DNA of 64,000 bases, taken from contig NW_006497735.1 in assembly GCF_000471905.2 (NCBI RefSeq), positions 2,235,803 through 2,299,802 of the forward strand, read 5' to 3'. A program made the position numbers and the translations under genes. Shown piece after piece: positions 46,991-60,100 of this stretch (the first letter of the stretch is position 1; the number at the start of each line of letters is the position of its first letter). This DNA comes from Amborella trichopoda (Eukaryota; Streptophyta; Magnoliopsida; Amborellales; Amborellaceae). The notes below the pieces were generated by a model that was not told where the DNA came from, made no database searches, and saw only the letters and a program-made list of their open reading frames with translations.

Positions 46991-47770
46991 CTTGCTGTTT
47001 GCACCACTTTCGAAAAGCACTACTGGTATAAAAGCTTATGCTCAACTCAATACCCTCCTTCATATCCTCTGTCAGAGGAAATAACTTCAGATCAAATCAA
47101 GGGACCCTTATTTGCATACTGTGACTTGATGTTCAAACAATATTTAAATAAGAAAAAAAAGTAAGTTTCATACTCTCTTATCTAGATAGAGCCTCTAAGG
47201 GTTTGGCTTTAGGATGACCGGATGATTGGGTTTGGCCTCAATTGTGATATTGCACGGCTTATGTGTGTCCTCATAAACAAAATTAGGGTTTCTTCATTGT
47301 TATGGTTTCTTCCTTATAACCAAAGAAGAGGTCCGAACAAATGGGCTGAAGGAAAGTTCAAGAGAGAGATAGAGAGAGAGAAGACAATCCAAGCCCTCCC
47401 GGTCGCCTCCGGGCCCTCACATGGTTCGACCTAGGTAGTGAGTTCTTAAACCCAGTAGGAACTTATCCATTACCCTACTAGAGCCATTCATATGCCTGGT
47501 CCTAGTAAGGCTAGATGAGTCTTTGTAATAGGAAATATGGGATGTAAATCCAAGTTGTTATGAAAATGAACAATGGAGATGTAGTTAGGATTTTTCATTA
47601 TTTTACTATTTTATTTTTGAAAAGAGTAATATACAGGCATGGAGGTTTGAGGAGTTTGTAGTTTGGAAAAAGTCTAAGTTTACAACCTAATTTATAGAGT
47701 AAGGTGGTAGTAATGTCGTCTATTATTTGGATGGTGTAGGTATGACATTATTTTAAAAAATGTGTCATTT
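46991..47770. other. intergenic, no gene recognised
   Basis: Short open frames lack family motifs. A GA microsatellite lies at about 47360-47385. Confidence 0.3.
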
Positions 47771-47779
47771 TCAATGTTA

Positions 47780-47925
47780 TTTTAAAAGATGTGTCAAACC
47801 TATATCATCTAACTGAAATAAACAATATAGTTGTTACTATATAAAAACTGTAGATATGTCAAATCTACATCATCTAACCAAAATGAACAATGCAGTTGTT
47901 ACGTATAAAAACTGTACCCTTTATC
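47780..47925. repeat. direct repeat of about 72 bp, two units
   Basis: Two copies of a unit with TGTCAAA(C/T)CTA(T/C)ATCATCTAAC, AACAAT(A/G) and AGTTGTTAC, ending TATAAAAACTGTA. Moderate divergence. Confidence 0.65.
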
Positions 47926-49235
47926 TTAGCTTACTAGTTCCCTCCATTTTATCTTAGCGACCGTGGCATTTATGTTCCTGCATGATAGAATCTCCCAAGG
48001 CCAGTGAGCTTTTTATAACAATATTATTATTGAAATAGAAAAATTGTATTTCTATTTGAATATTATTATTTTCTCTAAATCGTTTCTTCTCATTTTTTTT
48101 TTTCCCATTTCTCTCTTATTTCCACATAGGATATGCACTTTTCTAAGCTTTTTAATTTCCCTCCCTATTGTCGTTTTTCTTGGTTTTTAACTTTCCCTTC
48201 TCCTTAAAAACATCGGGAATCCCAATCATTCAAAGGTCTCATTCTTATATTTATTCATTAATGATACAAGGTAATGTTTGGTATGTCCCACTATTCATGA
48301 GTAATATCAGTTCCCCCCTCATTACATGAAAAACAGAGACATTCTCTTGTCCGCCTGCTAAATGTTTTCCCGAATTAAGGTTACAGTCAGCAAGCTCCAA
48401 ACACCGCACTTTCAGTCTACAGAATGATTGAGTTTAGGCTGAAATTAATTTCATATTTAAAGAGAACTCAATATAATGTGTGAAACTGAGGTCCAATTTG
48501 GATTGGTGTCTCAGTTATTGCACCAAACAACCTTTTTCCATTCAAGCAGGGCAATCTTCGATAGCTATCGGTTCCACACCAAACACGAAATTCAGTGGCC
48601 CTGAGCATAAGAGGTTTTATGTAACTTCAAAGCTATCCAAATGACACTTTGGTTTCGGTTTTGGTTTCTCATTTCTTTATACAGCGTAACATCACTTTGT
48701 ATTAGAAGTGCATTTTAGCAAATATTTGTTGCCGTAAAGATGTCACCATGGTTATGACTTTCCATGATCACTTTTGAAATTCATTGAATATGTACTATTT
48801 TCTTAAAAACAATGCACCCTATCAAAATCAAAGGACAGTCACCTAAATTTTCATCATTGGGAAAAACTTCCATTACTTGTGATATGATTGAAAAGGTGAA
48901 AACACATCCATTCTATGGATTTGGTTGGGCACTACTTTTATCATTCTACACAGCAAGGACAAGGGCATCATTTGCATAGAAATTCTACTAGAGTTGTTGT
49001 TTATAAGAAAAATTTAAGTATTATCTTGAGCAGTACAAGTTCACACTACTGGCAAGAAAATATTACTTGCGCAAATAATATGTATATCACATACTTCTCA
49101 CAAGGTTAAAGGCATCAATTATGTGTCCTAATCGTGATGTCTCCCATTAAGAACATCAGACATCATCTGATCACATACCATGAAACTCAGCATCTGAAAT
49201 CATCTGGAATTTCCAGACATGAATGAATACTTATT
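47926..49235. other. 3' flank of SCPL gene 2
   Basis: Downstream of the gene 2 stop codon in its direction of transcription. It should contain the 3' untranslated region and polyadenylation signals, but none could be fixed. No other gene was recognised. Confidence 0.4.
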
Positions 49236-49322
49236 TCATAGGGAATCACTGCCATCAATCCATCGTCTGTAAGCCTCCAAACCCTCGATAGGTGTGTATT
49301 CTGGGACAGTATGGCCTGATCC
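49236..49322 (-). CDS. SCPL gene 2, last exon (catalytic His, stop)
   Basis: After a TGACAG acceptor this 87-nt exon reads GSGHTVPEYTPIEGLEAYRR, then WIDGSDSL and TGA. GSGHTVPEY is the active-site histidine motif of family S10 ('GxGHTVPEYKPxEAxxMFxRWI'), and WIDG...L matches the usual C-terminus. It is in phase with the exon above. Confidence 0.93.
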   Translation of the reverse strand, partial: GSGHTVPEYTPIEGLEAYRRWIDGSDSL

Positions 49323-49543
49323 CTGTCAATTGTCACACCAATCATTTTCTGTCGAACTCACATAGTAGCAAGTGGTTCTGAGAAAATCTTAGTTGAAATA
49401 AAGAAGAAAATGCAGTTTCCAGGGTTATGAACATCATCACAAACCACAAGGCTGTAAGTTTGAAATCCACTTATTTAAGAAGAAAAATAAATAAAAGATA
49501 TTGATGACGTTCAATGGGATTAACAGTTTGAGTAACATGATAC

Positions 49544-49589
49544 CCTGAATGTGGCGTCCAGTAAATTATGCTCATATCGAATTGCGTAC
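49544..49589 (-). CDS. SCPL gene 2, penultimate exon (46 nt)
   Basis: With the last bases of the previous exon it encodes (G)YAIRYEHNLLDATFR, matching the family's 'GYTRTYxNKLTFATVK'. The acceptor is TTTCAG and the donor AGG/GTATCA. Phases fit both neighbours exactly. Confidence 0.88.
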
Positions 49590-49930
49590 CTGAAAACCAA
49601 ACACAAATTTGTCACTGCCAGTCATTTTTCAGTAACCAAATTTCCTCTACGAGTATGATAAGGTGGGGTGCATGAATAACCATTTACTGAACATATATAA
49701 AAATTTCATTTTTCCTTTGTTGCTTTGTATGAATAACCATGATTCACTGGCCTCATAAATGACAATGGAAACCATCAGCCTAACCCATCTAGTGTCGCAC
49801 ACTCATGTCCACATAGATGACCCTGGCTTATCCAAGAACACCAAAATAAAAAGCTGAAAATCAAATGGTCAGCATGCCCTTCTAGATCATGTTACCATGT
49901 TTGTTTAGTTAATAGATTAAGACTATATAC

Positions 49931-50044
49931 CCTGCTATTTGGTCGCCTACAAACCATGGTCGCCATTTCTCGATCTTTGTATAATTCAACAATTTTATCC
50001 ATTCCATGGTTGCGAGATATGAAACAAACATGTCATGGTCTCCA
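49931..50044 (-). CDS. SCPL gene 2, catalytic-Asp exon
   Basis: The 114-nt exon encodes GDHDMFVSYLATMEWIKLLN, then YTKIEKWRPWFVGDQIAG. It is the classic 'YSGDHDxxVPxxGTxxWIxxLNYxIxxxWRPWxxxxQxAGY' segment, which carries the active-site aspartate. Acceptor TTTCAG, donor GG/GTATAT. The usual Pro after the GDHDMxV stretch is Tyr here, a mild departure. Confidence 0.93.
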
Positions 50045-51509
50045 CTGAAAACAAATATAGAAAGCAACTTGTTAGAAAATACCCACATGGAGTTTCCAGG
50101 AAATCACATAAGATGGAATACATAGAAGCTTTTTAAATTTTCACTCAACTGTTAAAAACAAGGCAGCTGTCTATAGTACAGTCTGGGAGATCTAGTAACA
50201 AGCTCACTGAGAAGAGGGTGTGCCAATAATGTATGAAATGGCCATCCAAAATCCAATATACTCGAGACCAAACTAACAAATAAATGAACACTATACAAAG
50301 CACATGAGGTCTATACTAAGCAAGACAAATGAATCAAGGCCGATGCATATTTGGAAATAGGCATCAACAAATTTAAAGAATGAAAAGCAATCAGGCGATA
50401 AATGCTAATATCAGGCAACACATTAGGCAGCAGTGGCAGGAGCGGTGAGCCACTATCCGCAATCAATGCAATGATGGGAAAACACTTCAAAACTAAATAA
50501 AAATGCGATAAAGCATTCAGTCATCACATATTACAATAACACTGTCCAGGAAGGAATATACTTACAATGATCATCACTATTTGGAGAAAAACATTGTGAT
50601 GAAAATATCACAATAAAAAACAGATTTAAACATCAAAGATGATCAAGAATTTTACAACCAGGCAAGGCTCCATAATTTCACCCATGATAGACACAAGCTC
50701 TCTATATTACAGTGTCAGACAGAAGGGTAATTCTGAGATAGTACTACAATTGCATAGCCCATTGATTTAGCAGCAATAAAAGATTCTTTAATCATTCAAA
50801 AAGTATGATGTGGAACCCATAAAATGAGCAGATACTTCCTTCTTCTTTTTTTTGAATGAGAAGATACTTCCTTTTAGCACTAAATCAGATAAAAACATGA
50901 ATCTCATCCATTCATTCACTAATCAAGGATATAAGTAAGTAGAAACTCAAACAAAATTTCCTCTTTTCCTTTACATGTTAAAATCCATGCGCACCACTTT
51001 TTCAAAATAATAATTAACTAGTAGTCAACTCTCAAATTTTAAAATCCAATTGCAATTTGCAAATTTAACTACAAGACTTAACAAAAAAGGGGAAAAAAAA
51101 TCTAAGATGCAAGAAGTGAATTTTGAAATTCATGTCAAATGCATACAAGGTAGACCTTTTTTGTCTTAACAGACCAAGGATATCTAAACCTGATCAATGA
51201 CTACCCTCGATGAACTTTGCAAACGCCAGAACTAACCTGCGGAATTCCTAAACAGACTTTTTCGACCTTCCTATCCGTATACAAGAAAATGCAGTGCACA
51301 TGCTCTCTCCCTGAAATTACAATTTTTCACTAAAATTCTAAATAAATAAAACCTTAAGCAATGGAAAAGCAAGTGAAACACTAAAGTATTAAAATAAAGC
51401 TGTACGTACATGCAAAAAACACATTAATCACCTTCTCTTATTTGAGATGCTCCTTTTTCAACATGAAAATAAGTATAGAGCCATCTAATTATCCATTTAG
51501 GTAAACATT

Positions 51510-51627
51510 CGATCTCAAATACTACAAAGCGACGAAACATACTCAAATACTACAAACCAACAAAACGGCTAACACTCGATCTCAAATACTACAAACCAAT
51601 AAAACATACTCAAATACTACAAACCAA
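51510..51627. repeat. CTCAAATACTACAAACC tandem repeats
   Basis: Four or five head-to-tail copies of a 25-60 bp unit with CTCAAATACTACAAACCAA and AAAACATA words. A further copy at about 52010-52040 lies beyond the MITE, so the MITE probably inserted in or beside the array. Confidence 0.7.
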
Positions 51628-51985
51628 GGTACTCGAGACCTGACCGAGTTGAGTTCCTCGGGCGAGTCCGAGTAACTCGTCCGAGTCCAGCTCATTTTTC
51701 TTTAAAGAAGATGAAGAAAAAAAATGATTATATAAAATATGAGTGCCACTTTTACCAATGAAGTTGTAGACTGGATGCTGGTTGGTCCCCCTTACATAAA
51801 TGGACCTCTTTACAAGGCCAAAATTTATTCATTGAGCTAACCAGTAAACCATTCAAGCATATCTGACATAAAATTAAGCTAGTAATATATTTAAAGTTTA
51901 AAAACATGTACAACCTACTCGGCCAAAACTCGTGCTGAGTTACTTGGCCGAGTCTGAGCTGCCTCGGGCGAGTCTCAGAACAGTG
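51628..51985. mobile_element. hAT-like MITE with ACTCG subterminal repeats
   Basis: The left end has GGTACTCGAGACCTGACCGA and CTCGGGCGAGTCCGAGTAAC. The right end, in reverse complement, has GAGACTCGCCCGAGGCAGCT and GACTCGGCCAAGTAACTC. Dense subterminal GAGTC/ACTCG motifs at both ends around a 200-bp AT-rich centre suggest a hAT-type non-autonomous element. No target duplication was fixed. Confidence 0.55.
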
Positions 51986-52066
51986 AGAAAGCTATTTAGG
52001 CAAACACTAGATCTCAAATACAACAAACCAACAAACCATACTTCAAAGATAGAGAAACAAAATTAC

Positions 52067-52184
52067 TTGTATATAAAGGCCTGATAACCTTTCATGGTGA
52101 GGTTTAAGTGGTACTCAACCAAGCTTCTTTCTTCCACACGATGTGTCAGACGTTTTGTGCACCTTTCCCAAATTCCAGATACTT
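52067..52184 (-). CDS. SCPL gene 2, exon with WERC...KGYQAFIY
   Basis: The 118-nt exon encodes EVSGIWERCTKRLTHRVEER, then HLNLTMKGYQAFIY. It has the same length and phases as gene 1 exon 9 (2390-2507) and is about two-thirds identical in protein, showing the two genes are diverged tandem paralogs. The upstream exons of gene 2 are not seen. A gypsy element starts 584 bp upstream and runs to 63729, so the rest must lie beyond 64000 or be lost. The four visible exons give 120 in-frame C-terminal residues. Confidence 0.92.
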
Positions 52185-52767
52185 CTGTGAATATAAAGAA
52201 AAGAAAATTTACCTTCACTGAAGAGGATAGACATAAGTATAGATTAATCATAGATTATAACATTGTCACAAAGTATTTATGGGTTGCAATAATTTGCTAC
52301 GGCTAATGATTCACAAAAAGTGAAAACATAAACAATTTGCTAAAGGTCATGAAACCCAAAGAGAATCTTAGATCACGTGTTATATTAAAACAAAATAAAT
52401 GTGCACTTCATTGTAGAGGATATAAACAAACTTCACTATAATAGAATGAGATTCTTCATAGTTAAGGGTTTCTCTAAATAGATGGGACTCCAAGACAGCC
52501 AATTTCAGAAATAAATGAAATTTGGACTTCCTTGAAAAGGGACGACACGCATCCAAAGTGGGCCACATACCAAATGGTAGGAAATCTAGGGTTTTCTTGT
52601 GGAATGATAGCGTTGAAGAAGACAAGAGGTTCAACTTGTTCTGTTGTAAGGGCATGAGTTTTCTAGATGCTAGTATGGTTACAAAAAATCCGATTTAAGA
52701 GCATCTAAAGGTTGCTAGTTCATTGGTTAGGCTTTCATAGTAGGTGGTCATAACCAGAAACAAAAAA
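52185..52767. other. upstream intron of SCPL gene 2
   Basis: No exon recognised. Presumed intron between the KGY exon and the exons interrupted by or beyond the gypsy element. Confidence 0.4.
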
Positions 52768-54006
52768 TGATGCAAATCGCATCTAGGAGTTTTTGGCTCC
52801 CAGGACATGTTTGTCATTTTTAAGTTCTTTTTGGTCACTGGGACTAGATTGTCATTTTCATAAATTTTTTTTTGTCGCAGGGATGTATTTGTCATTGTCT
52901 CTTTGTTTTCAGCCCTAGGATATATTTGTCATTTTGGAATTTGTTAAGGCCTAGGGAATTTGAAGTAGAGACAAGTAATTTATTGTGTAAAAGTTTTCAT
53001 GAGTCCAAAAGTCAAAATTGTAGTTTCAATGTATAGGAATTTGGCTTCATGGATGGGAACTTTGGTGCAAGAAGGTTGCATGTAAGTATGGGAAATAGGG
53101 CACAGGGGTAATCTAGTCAATTTCATATTTTGTTAGGGGTATTTGGATCATTTTCTAATTCAAGATTAGTTTATATGTATGGAACATTATTGTAATAGTT
53201 AGTTACTTTTGTTGATAATTGATAATGAAATGTTCTTCCTCCTTGGTGTAGAAAGAAAGTTCCCATCCTTGCGTACCAAGAGTACCTTTAGTTGGAAGGT
53301 CATCCTTGTGTACTGCAAGAACCTTGAGTTTGACAAGATTAGGGACCGAAAATCCCCTTTCTGTTCACTCCCTTGTTCAAGTTCAAGGAAACCGGGTCAT
53401 TGTCGCACAATCAGCCTTAGATCTATACTTTATGTTGCCAGTTTTGCACCATTTGGTATCAAAGAATATTTGCGGGTATGGCTGCTCATGGTAGAGGTCG
53501 TGGCCGAAGAAATGTAGGTCATGAACTCAATAGGTAGGTGGCGACTGTGCACAATTTAAAGGAGTTGGTGTCTGTACTTTTGGAAGATAGAACTCAGCGA
53601 AATGCAAGAAGATCCCCGGCTGTAGATTCCATCCATGAGAGCTTGTTTGGAGAGCACTGTGAATCGGAGATGGAGACAACTTCACTTATTTCAGAAGCAA
53701 GGACTGATTCATGTGAAAGAGTGGGTTCACAAAGGTATCAACAAAAGCATGAGTTGGATAGTGACTCAAGTGTCCAAATTGAGAGCAGTAGGCGAACACG
53801 ATGCCATGAAGACGACTCAGGTATTAAAGTCGACTTACTTGAATTTTCTTATTCTTTATCACCAGAAACGTTTTTAGGTTGGTTGAGCGCAGTAGAAAGA
53901 TTCATTGAATGGAAGGATTTGTCAAATACAAAGAAAGCAAAATTAGTTGCGATTAAGCTTCTGGGACTTGCATCCCCTTGGTAGGATTAATTTCAAGAGG
54001 CAAGAC

Positions 54007-57000
54007 TTTTTTTTTTGAGTAAAGTTAACTTTGTATTGCTGTAGAGTGTTAGAGTACAGAAGAGGGATCCGAGAGTACCCACAAGTCGGGTCTCTCGGTG
54101 AAAAAATAGTTCAAGAGACCTTGTACAAAAATTGGGTTTATAGACCTGTCCTATCACAATAGGTATACTTGTGAGTTACAAAAAATGGTGCTTAAGATTT
54201 GCCCGATTACAAGATCTGTACTAGGTGTAACTAAACTCATGTATGCCCTCTGTGGTCCAGAGAAAAAAAGGAAATGGACAGGGCGGGGTCTTCTGCTTGG
54301 GCCCTAGCTCCATCTTTCATCAGAAGATCAACGAACTCATTGGATGTCCTCTAGGTATGCTTTCATAAGACGACCATATCCTTGCAAGTGTAAGCAATCT
54401 CATCAAAATTCGAAGATAGGTACCATGGAGGTGGTAAAGGGCCTCCTGCCCAGGAGATGACATTTTGAGCGTCTCCTTCCACCAGCAAGTGTGATCCTCA
54501 TGAATGGTTGAAGCTTTTAAGACCCAAGAGCAGAGCCATGGCTTCAGCATACTGAGAGTCTTCGTATCCTAAGTGCTCGGAATAAGTGAACAGGATATTG
54601 CGATGATGGTCTCGGAAGACACCTCCGGCTTCAACAGGGCCAGGGTTCCCTAGAGAGCAATCATCGAAATTAAGTTTAATGATGCCTTCTGGAGGTGGCA
54701 GCCAGTTGTTGGGTCTTTGGAGCTTCTGTGGTTGGAGATAGAGGATGTTTTCACATTGGCTGAGAAAAGAGTTTGCTGAAATCCCTGAGAAGGCCCTGTA
54801 GAGAAGTGACCTTGTGGAAGAGAACTAAGACTACGTTTTTGTGGCATTTAAGACCTTGGCATTCCTTTCTAACCAGATGACCCAGATAGTAGCTGCGATG
54901 GCATCCTTCCACAATATTCTACAGGCATTCGTCCAATGACAATCGTAGTACGAGGAGATAAGAGCCGTGACTGAGGGTGGAGTGACCCATTGAAGGTGGA
55001 ATAGCTGTAGCACTTGGCTCCACAGGTCATAAACAAGACTGCAGTGAATGAAGAGGTGTGGATTCGATTCCTCCTCACTCAAGCATATAACACATCCGTT
55101 GGGGATTGGAATCCCTTTCTTTTGGAGCTGGTCAACTGTGAGAGCCTGTTGAGAACAAGCAATGCAATTGAAGGTCTGCACTTTGGGAAAAGCAATGGTG
55201 GACCAGACCTTGGAAAGGACAAAGATAGGATTGAGTGCGAAGATGGGGGGTTGAATAAGTCTTTTGTACAACGAGGCCACTGAGAAGGGACCAGAGGGAG
55301 CAAGGGTCCAGACTAGAGAGTCCCTCCCAAGTGGAACTATGAAGATGGGATCCAAAGCAGCCGAAAGTGAGAGGAAAATTCTAGTTTCCTCTTCAGTTAG
55401 GTTTCTTTTGAAAGAGGGGTTCCAGACTCTTTGACCACCTGACAGGACCATTTCATCTGCTATGGTAGAGTCTTTGTTAAAGGCAAGATGGTACACGTAC
55501 GGAAAGAGGTCTCTTAAAGGAGTGTGTCCTATCCAGAGGTCTGACCAAAAGCGTACTCTTGTACCTTCTCTAGAATGAAATCGGATGGATTGTTTGAACA
55601 GTGAGAGGGAGGAGGCGAAGGACTTCCACGATCCTGAGTCCCTACTCGGGGATTTCCTCTAAAGCACCCAAGTTTCTTTCCAAATCCTGTATTTGCTGTG
55701 TATGACCTGAACCCAGAGGGAGTTAGTCTGGGTGGCTAAGCGCCACCACCATTTCCCTAGTAAGGTTAGGTTGTATTTTCTTAGGTCCCTAATCCCTAGC
55801 CCTCCCTGGAGTTTGGGTAGTGGGACCTTGTCCCAAGAGATGAGGTGGCATTTGGTTTTCTCGACCTATCTTGACTTCCTCATTAGTTGGTCTAGACAGT
55901 TGGCCACTGAGGCTAGCATGTAGAAGATAGACATTAGGTACACCAGAGCATTTGCCAATGTTGCTTTAACTAGTGTAGTGTGGCCTGCCAGAGAGAGGTA
56001 TCACACTTTCGAACCTGTTAAACGCTTGTCAAATTTGTCTATGACTTGGGACCACTGTCTCTTTTTAGGTTTTCCTAGTCCCAAGGGTAGACCCAGGTAG
56101 GTGGTTGGAAAGTCCTCCACATAGCATTCCCAATTTGGAATTAGTGCCCTAGTTTCGTCGTTTGTGAGTGCCCTAGTTTCGGCGTTTGTGAGTGCCACCC
56201 CCATCATCTTTGATTTATCCATATTGACTTTGAAGCTTGTAGTTGCCACAAAGCATTTGAGAAAAGGCCGTAGATTTTCAATTTCTTCTGGAGAAGCGTC
56301 TAAGAACACCAAGGTGTCATCTGTGTATTGCAGATGAGACTATTGGGCCTTGAGGACTACAATTGAAGCTAGTGAGGAGACCTTCCTGGTACATACGAGC
56401 GATTGAGCGACCAAAGACTTCTCTGTGATGGCAAAGACTTCTTTGTGATGGCAAAGAGAAAAGGGGGAGTGGGGATGAGAACCGCAGCCTCTCATCCACT
56501 TTCTCCAGAGGTTCCCGAATCCCATTCTTGCCATTGCCTCGTCCAGCAATGACCAGTCTACGTGGTCATACGCTTTTTCCCAATCAATTTTGAAAATAAG
56601 ACCAGGCTGCTTGGAAATGTGCTTAGAGTGTACGCGCTCGTGTGCCACTAAAGCCCTATCTAGGATTTGCCTATCTTTGATAAAGGCTGATTGAGACGAC
56701 GATATGATTAGGGGAAGTAGTTGTTTTAGCCTTGAGGCCAAAACATTGGCTAGAATTTTGTAGGATGAGTTGAGCAGGCTAATTGGACGAAAGTCCTTTC
56801 ATTTCTTTGCCCTTCGACCTTAGGAACTAAAGCAATGAAGGTGGCATTGATTGCTTCATGAAGGATTCCCCGTTGGAATAATTCCTCAAACAAGCTTTTG
56901 AAGTCTGGTTGGAATGTTTCCCAAAAGATTTTGAAAGGGGCAATGGGGAATCCGTCTGGGCCCGATGCTTTGTCTTTGGCTAAGTTGTCAATAGCCTTGG

Positions 57001-57168
57001 AAATTTCCTCTTCTGAGAAAGGGCGTTCTAGCCAGAATGCCTAGTGGTCCAGAAGGATTAAGAAATCGAGGTTGGTCATCCTTGGTCTGTGACCCAGAGG
57101 GGCAGTGTAGAGGGTCTTGAAAAATCCAAGGATGGTCGACTCAATTTTCACCGGCTGAACCAAATAGC
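54007..57168 (-). mobile_element. LINE (L1-type with RNase H), 5'-truncated
   Basis: Minus strand. From 5': end of the linker and reverse transcriptase fingers (about 57160-56760, FSEEEISKAIDNLAKDKASG); RT core (56741-56340, SQSAFIKDRQILDRALVAHE, GLIFKIDWEKAYDHVDW); active-site box read as QYTDDTLVF (near 56320), with Thr where most plant LINEs have Ala; the zinc-binding zf-RVT region (55496-54831, 221 codons open, CVICLSEEESNPHLFIHC); C-terminal RNase H (about 54700-54320); a T run at 54007-54016 is the poly(A) tail. No endonuclease, so it is 5'-truncated. The open frames are interrupted between domains. No target duplication was seen. It interrupts the gypsy gag, so it is younger than that element. 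Confidence 0.9.
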
Positions 57169-60100
57169 ACTTATCCACCTAGAGGGAAAATATAACATTC
57201 GAACTTGAGCAAAAATGAGGCCAAAGTTGTGTAAGCAATTTCATCCTCCAAATTTTGCAAAAGTTGTGTATAAATAGTTTCATCAATTGCATTAAGGATC
57301 AAAGTCAATATGTGAGTATATGAAAGACTTCCATCGCTTGTCCTTGCGCATGGGGTTGGATGAGGTGGAGGACCAACTCGGGTTTGCGGTATATCTCGGG
57401 TTTGTGGCTTCAAATCCAAGATGAACACTCCTTGAACATACCTGCTTCGAGTAGAAATGGCATATTAGGCTGCATTGCAAGCCAAGGAGAGGCAAAGAAG
57501 GGGTACTAGTTGGAGGCCAAGAGTAGGTACGCCACAACCCAAAAGGGTGACACCTCCAAACCACGGGGTTGTTGGCCCTAGTAAGTTAAACTTAAATTTT
57601 CTGGTAGTTTATCACTGGAAGAGTTTTTAGATTGGTTGAGCATGGTAGAAAGAAACTTTGAAGAGAAGGATTTGTCGTATTCAAAGAAAGTAAATTTAAT
57701 TGCAATTAAGCTTCAAGGACTTGCGTCTGTTTGGTGGGATGAAGTTTAGGAAGCAAGATTGAGAAAGGGAAAAGATAAGATTTGAACTTGGGCAAAAATG
57801 AGGGCTAAGTTGTGTGAGCAATTTCTTCATCCAAAGATTGCACAAACCGTGTATAAACAGTTTCATCATTTGCATTAAGGATCGAAGTCAGTCCGTGAGT
57901 ATATAAAAGACTTCTATTACTTGTCCTTGTGCACGGGGTTGGATGAGATGGAAGACCAACGAGTGGCAAGGTATATCTTGGGTTTGTGGCTTCAAATCCA
58001 AGATGCACCTGCCCCAACTAGAAATGGCATATCAGGCTGCATTGTGAGCTCAGGAGAGACAAATAAGGGGTACTAGTTGGAGGCCTAGAGTAGGTACGCC
58101 ACAACCCAAAAGGGTAACGCCTCCAACCTGGGGAGTTGCTAGCCCAGTAAGGAAAGGACATCGGGTAATCGATTGGGGGCTGTACCACCATACAACACTC
58201 GATTGAAAGCCCGAAAAACTGAGGTATCTGGTGTATGGTGTTTTCAATGTAATAAAATGGGTCATAGGGCAGTAGAGTGCCTATTGGCTGCTGCCCAACA
58301 GCATGCTAATCTAGATGAAGCCGAGGAAAGTAGTGAAAACGAAAAGGTGGCAGTTGCTGATTTTGGGGAGCCGTTGTATGATGAGGAGTTTGGTAAAGAT
58401 GAACAAGGTGAGGAGGTGTCTGCAGACCAAGAAGACATGTTGCTGGTCCAAAGGGTTTTCTCTCTTCCTAAAGCCCCACAAGATGATAGTTAGTTCAAAT
58501 CAAATATATTTTGCACCCGATGTACTTGTGATGGGGAGTGTGCAACCTAATCATCAATAGTGCCAGTTGTGAGAACATGGTGTCAGAGGAGGCCGTAGAC
58601 AAGTTGCAGCTAAAGAAGGTAAAGCACCCACAACCCTACAAGATTGCTTAGTTCAAAAGAGGAGTTGAGGTACCCATTAATTCCCATTGTCTTGTTATTT
58701 TTTTTTTTGAAATTTTTTATAAAGATGATGTGTGGTGTGATGTTGCTCCAATGGATGCATGCCATATATTGCTCGGTCTCCCATGACAATGTCATCACAA
58801 GACATTCTATAATGGTGAGCGTAACACTAATACATTTTGGAAAGATGCATGAAAGATTGTTTCATTGCCGTTGTGAGAAGAAGTTTCACCTAAATCCATC
58901 AAGGAAGAGCGTGTGGCCTTGCTCAATTTATTGAAGCTAGTGAAGAAGTAGGCAAAGTTTTCATGGTGGTAAAAAAAAAAAAGTTCGGACAATGTTCTAT
59001 GGCGCCCAAAACCCTTAAGCGTCTAATAGATGAATTTGTTCACCTTATGCCGAAAGAATTACCAGAAGGATTACTGCCAATAAGGAGTATATAGCACTGC
59101 ATTGACCTTATTCTGGGATATAATGAGCCAAATTTACCAGCACATTAAATGAGTCCTAAGGAGCATGAGGAGTTACAACACTAAGTCAATGAATTGCTGT
59201 CTAACGGATTGATTCGACCAAGTTTGAGCCGATGTGTTGTCTCGACACTGCTCACACCTAAGGAAGATGGGTCATGACGCATGTGTGTTGATAGTCAAGC
59301 CATAAACAAGATTACTATTAAGTACATGTTTCCAAATCCGAGACTTGACAAATGTTAGACATATTGGCTAATTCTTCGGTGTTCTCGAAAATAGATTTGA
59401 GAAGTGGGTATTATCAAATTCAAATTCGAGAAAGGGATGACTGAAAAACAATCTTTAAGAAAAACAAAGACTTGTATGAGTGGTTTGGCATGCCAGAAGG
59501 ATTGTCCAATGTACCTAGCACTTTCATGCACTTGAATACTCAAGTCTTTCAAGATTTCATTCGCAAGTTTGTAGTCGAGTATTTTGATGATATCTTGATA
59601 TATAATACTGACCCAGAGGCACACTTTAATCATTTGTGCCAAGAGCTTATTGTTTGAGGGCTGAGAAATTGTATGTTAACCTTAAGAAGTGCAATTTCAT
59701 GATGAATTTGGTGTTCTTGGATTTTGTGGTTTCTTCGGATGGTGTTAAGGTATATCCCGAGAAGGTTTCTTCAGAGGCACACTTTAATCATTTGTGCCAA
59801 GAGCTCACTATTTTGAGGGCTGAGAAATTGTATGTTAACCTTGAGACGTGCAGTTTCATGATGAACAGTTTGGTGTTCGTAGGTTTTGTGGTTTCTTCGG
59901 ATGGTGTTAAGATGGATTACGAGAAGGCTAAGGCAATACTTGATTGACCAATACCTGAAACAGTGACTGAAGTGCAAAGTTTCCATGGACTTGTCACATC
60001 CTATAGGCGGTTCATTCGAAATTTCAGCACCATCATGGCACCAAGCACCGAGTGTTTAAAGGGTGAAGGCTATCAGTGGATTCCCATTGCTACAAAGGAT

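Larger units (their letters stand above)
50045..52066 (-). other. SCPL gene 2 intron between the KGY and GDHD exons
   Basis: A 2.0-kb intron bounded by AA/GTAATT and TTTCAG. No other exon was recognised. It holds a short tandem array (about 51510-51630) and a MITE (about 51628-51985). Confidence 0.7.
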
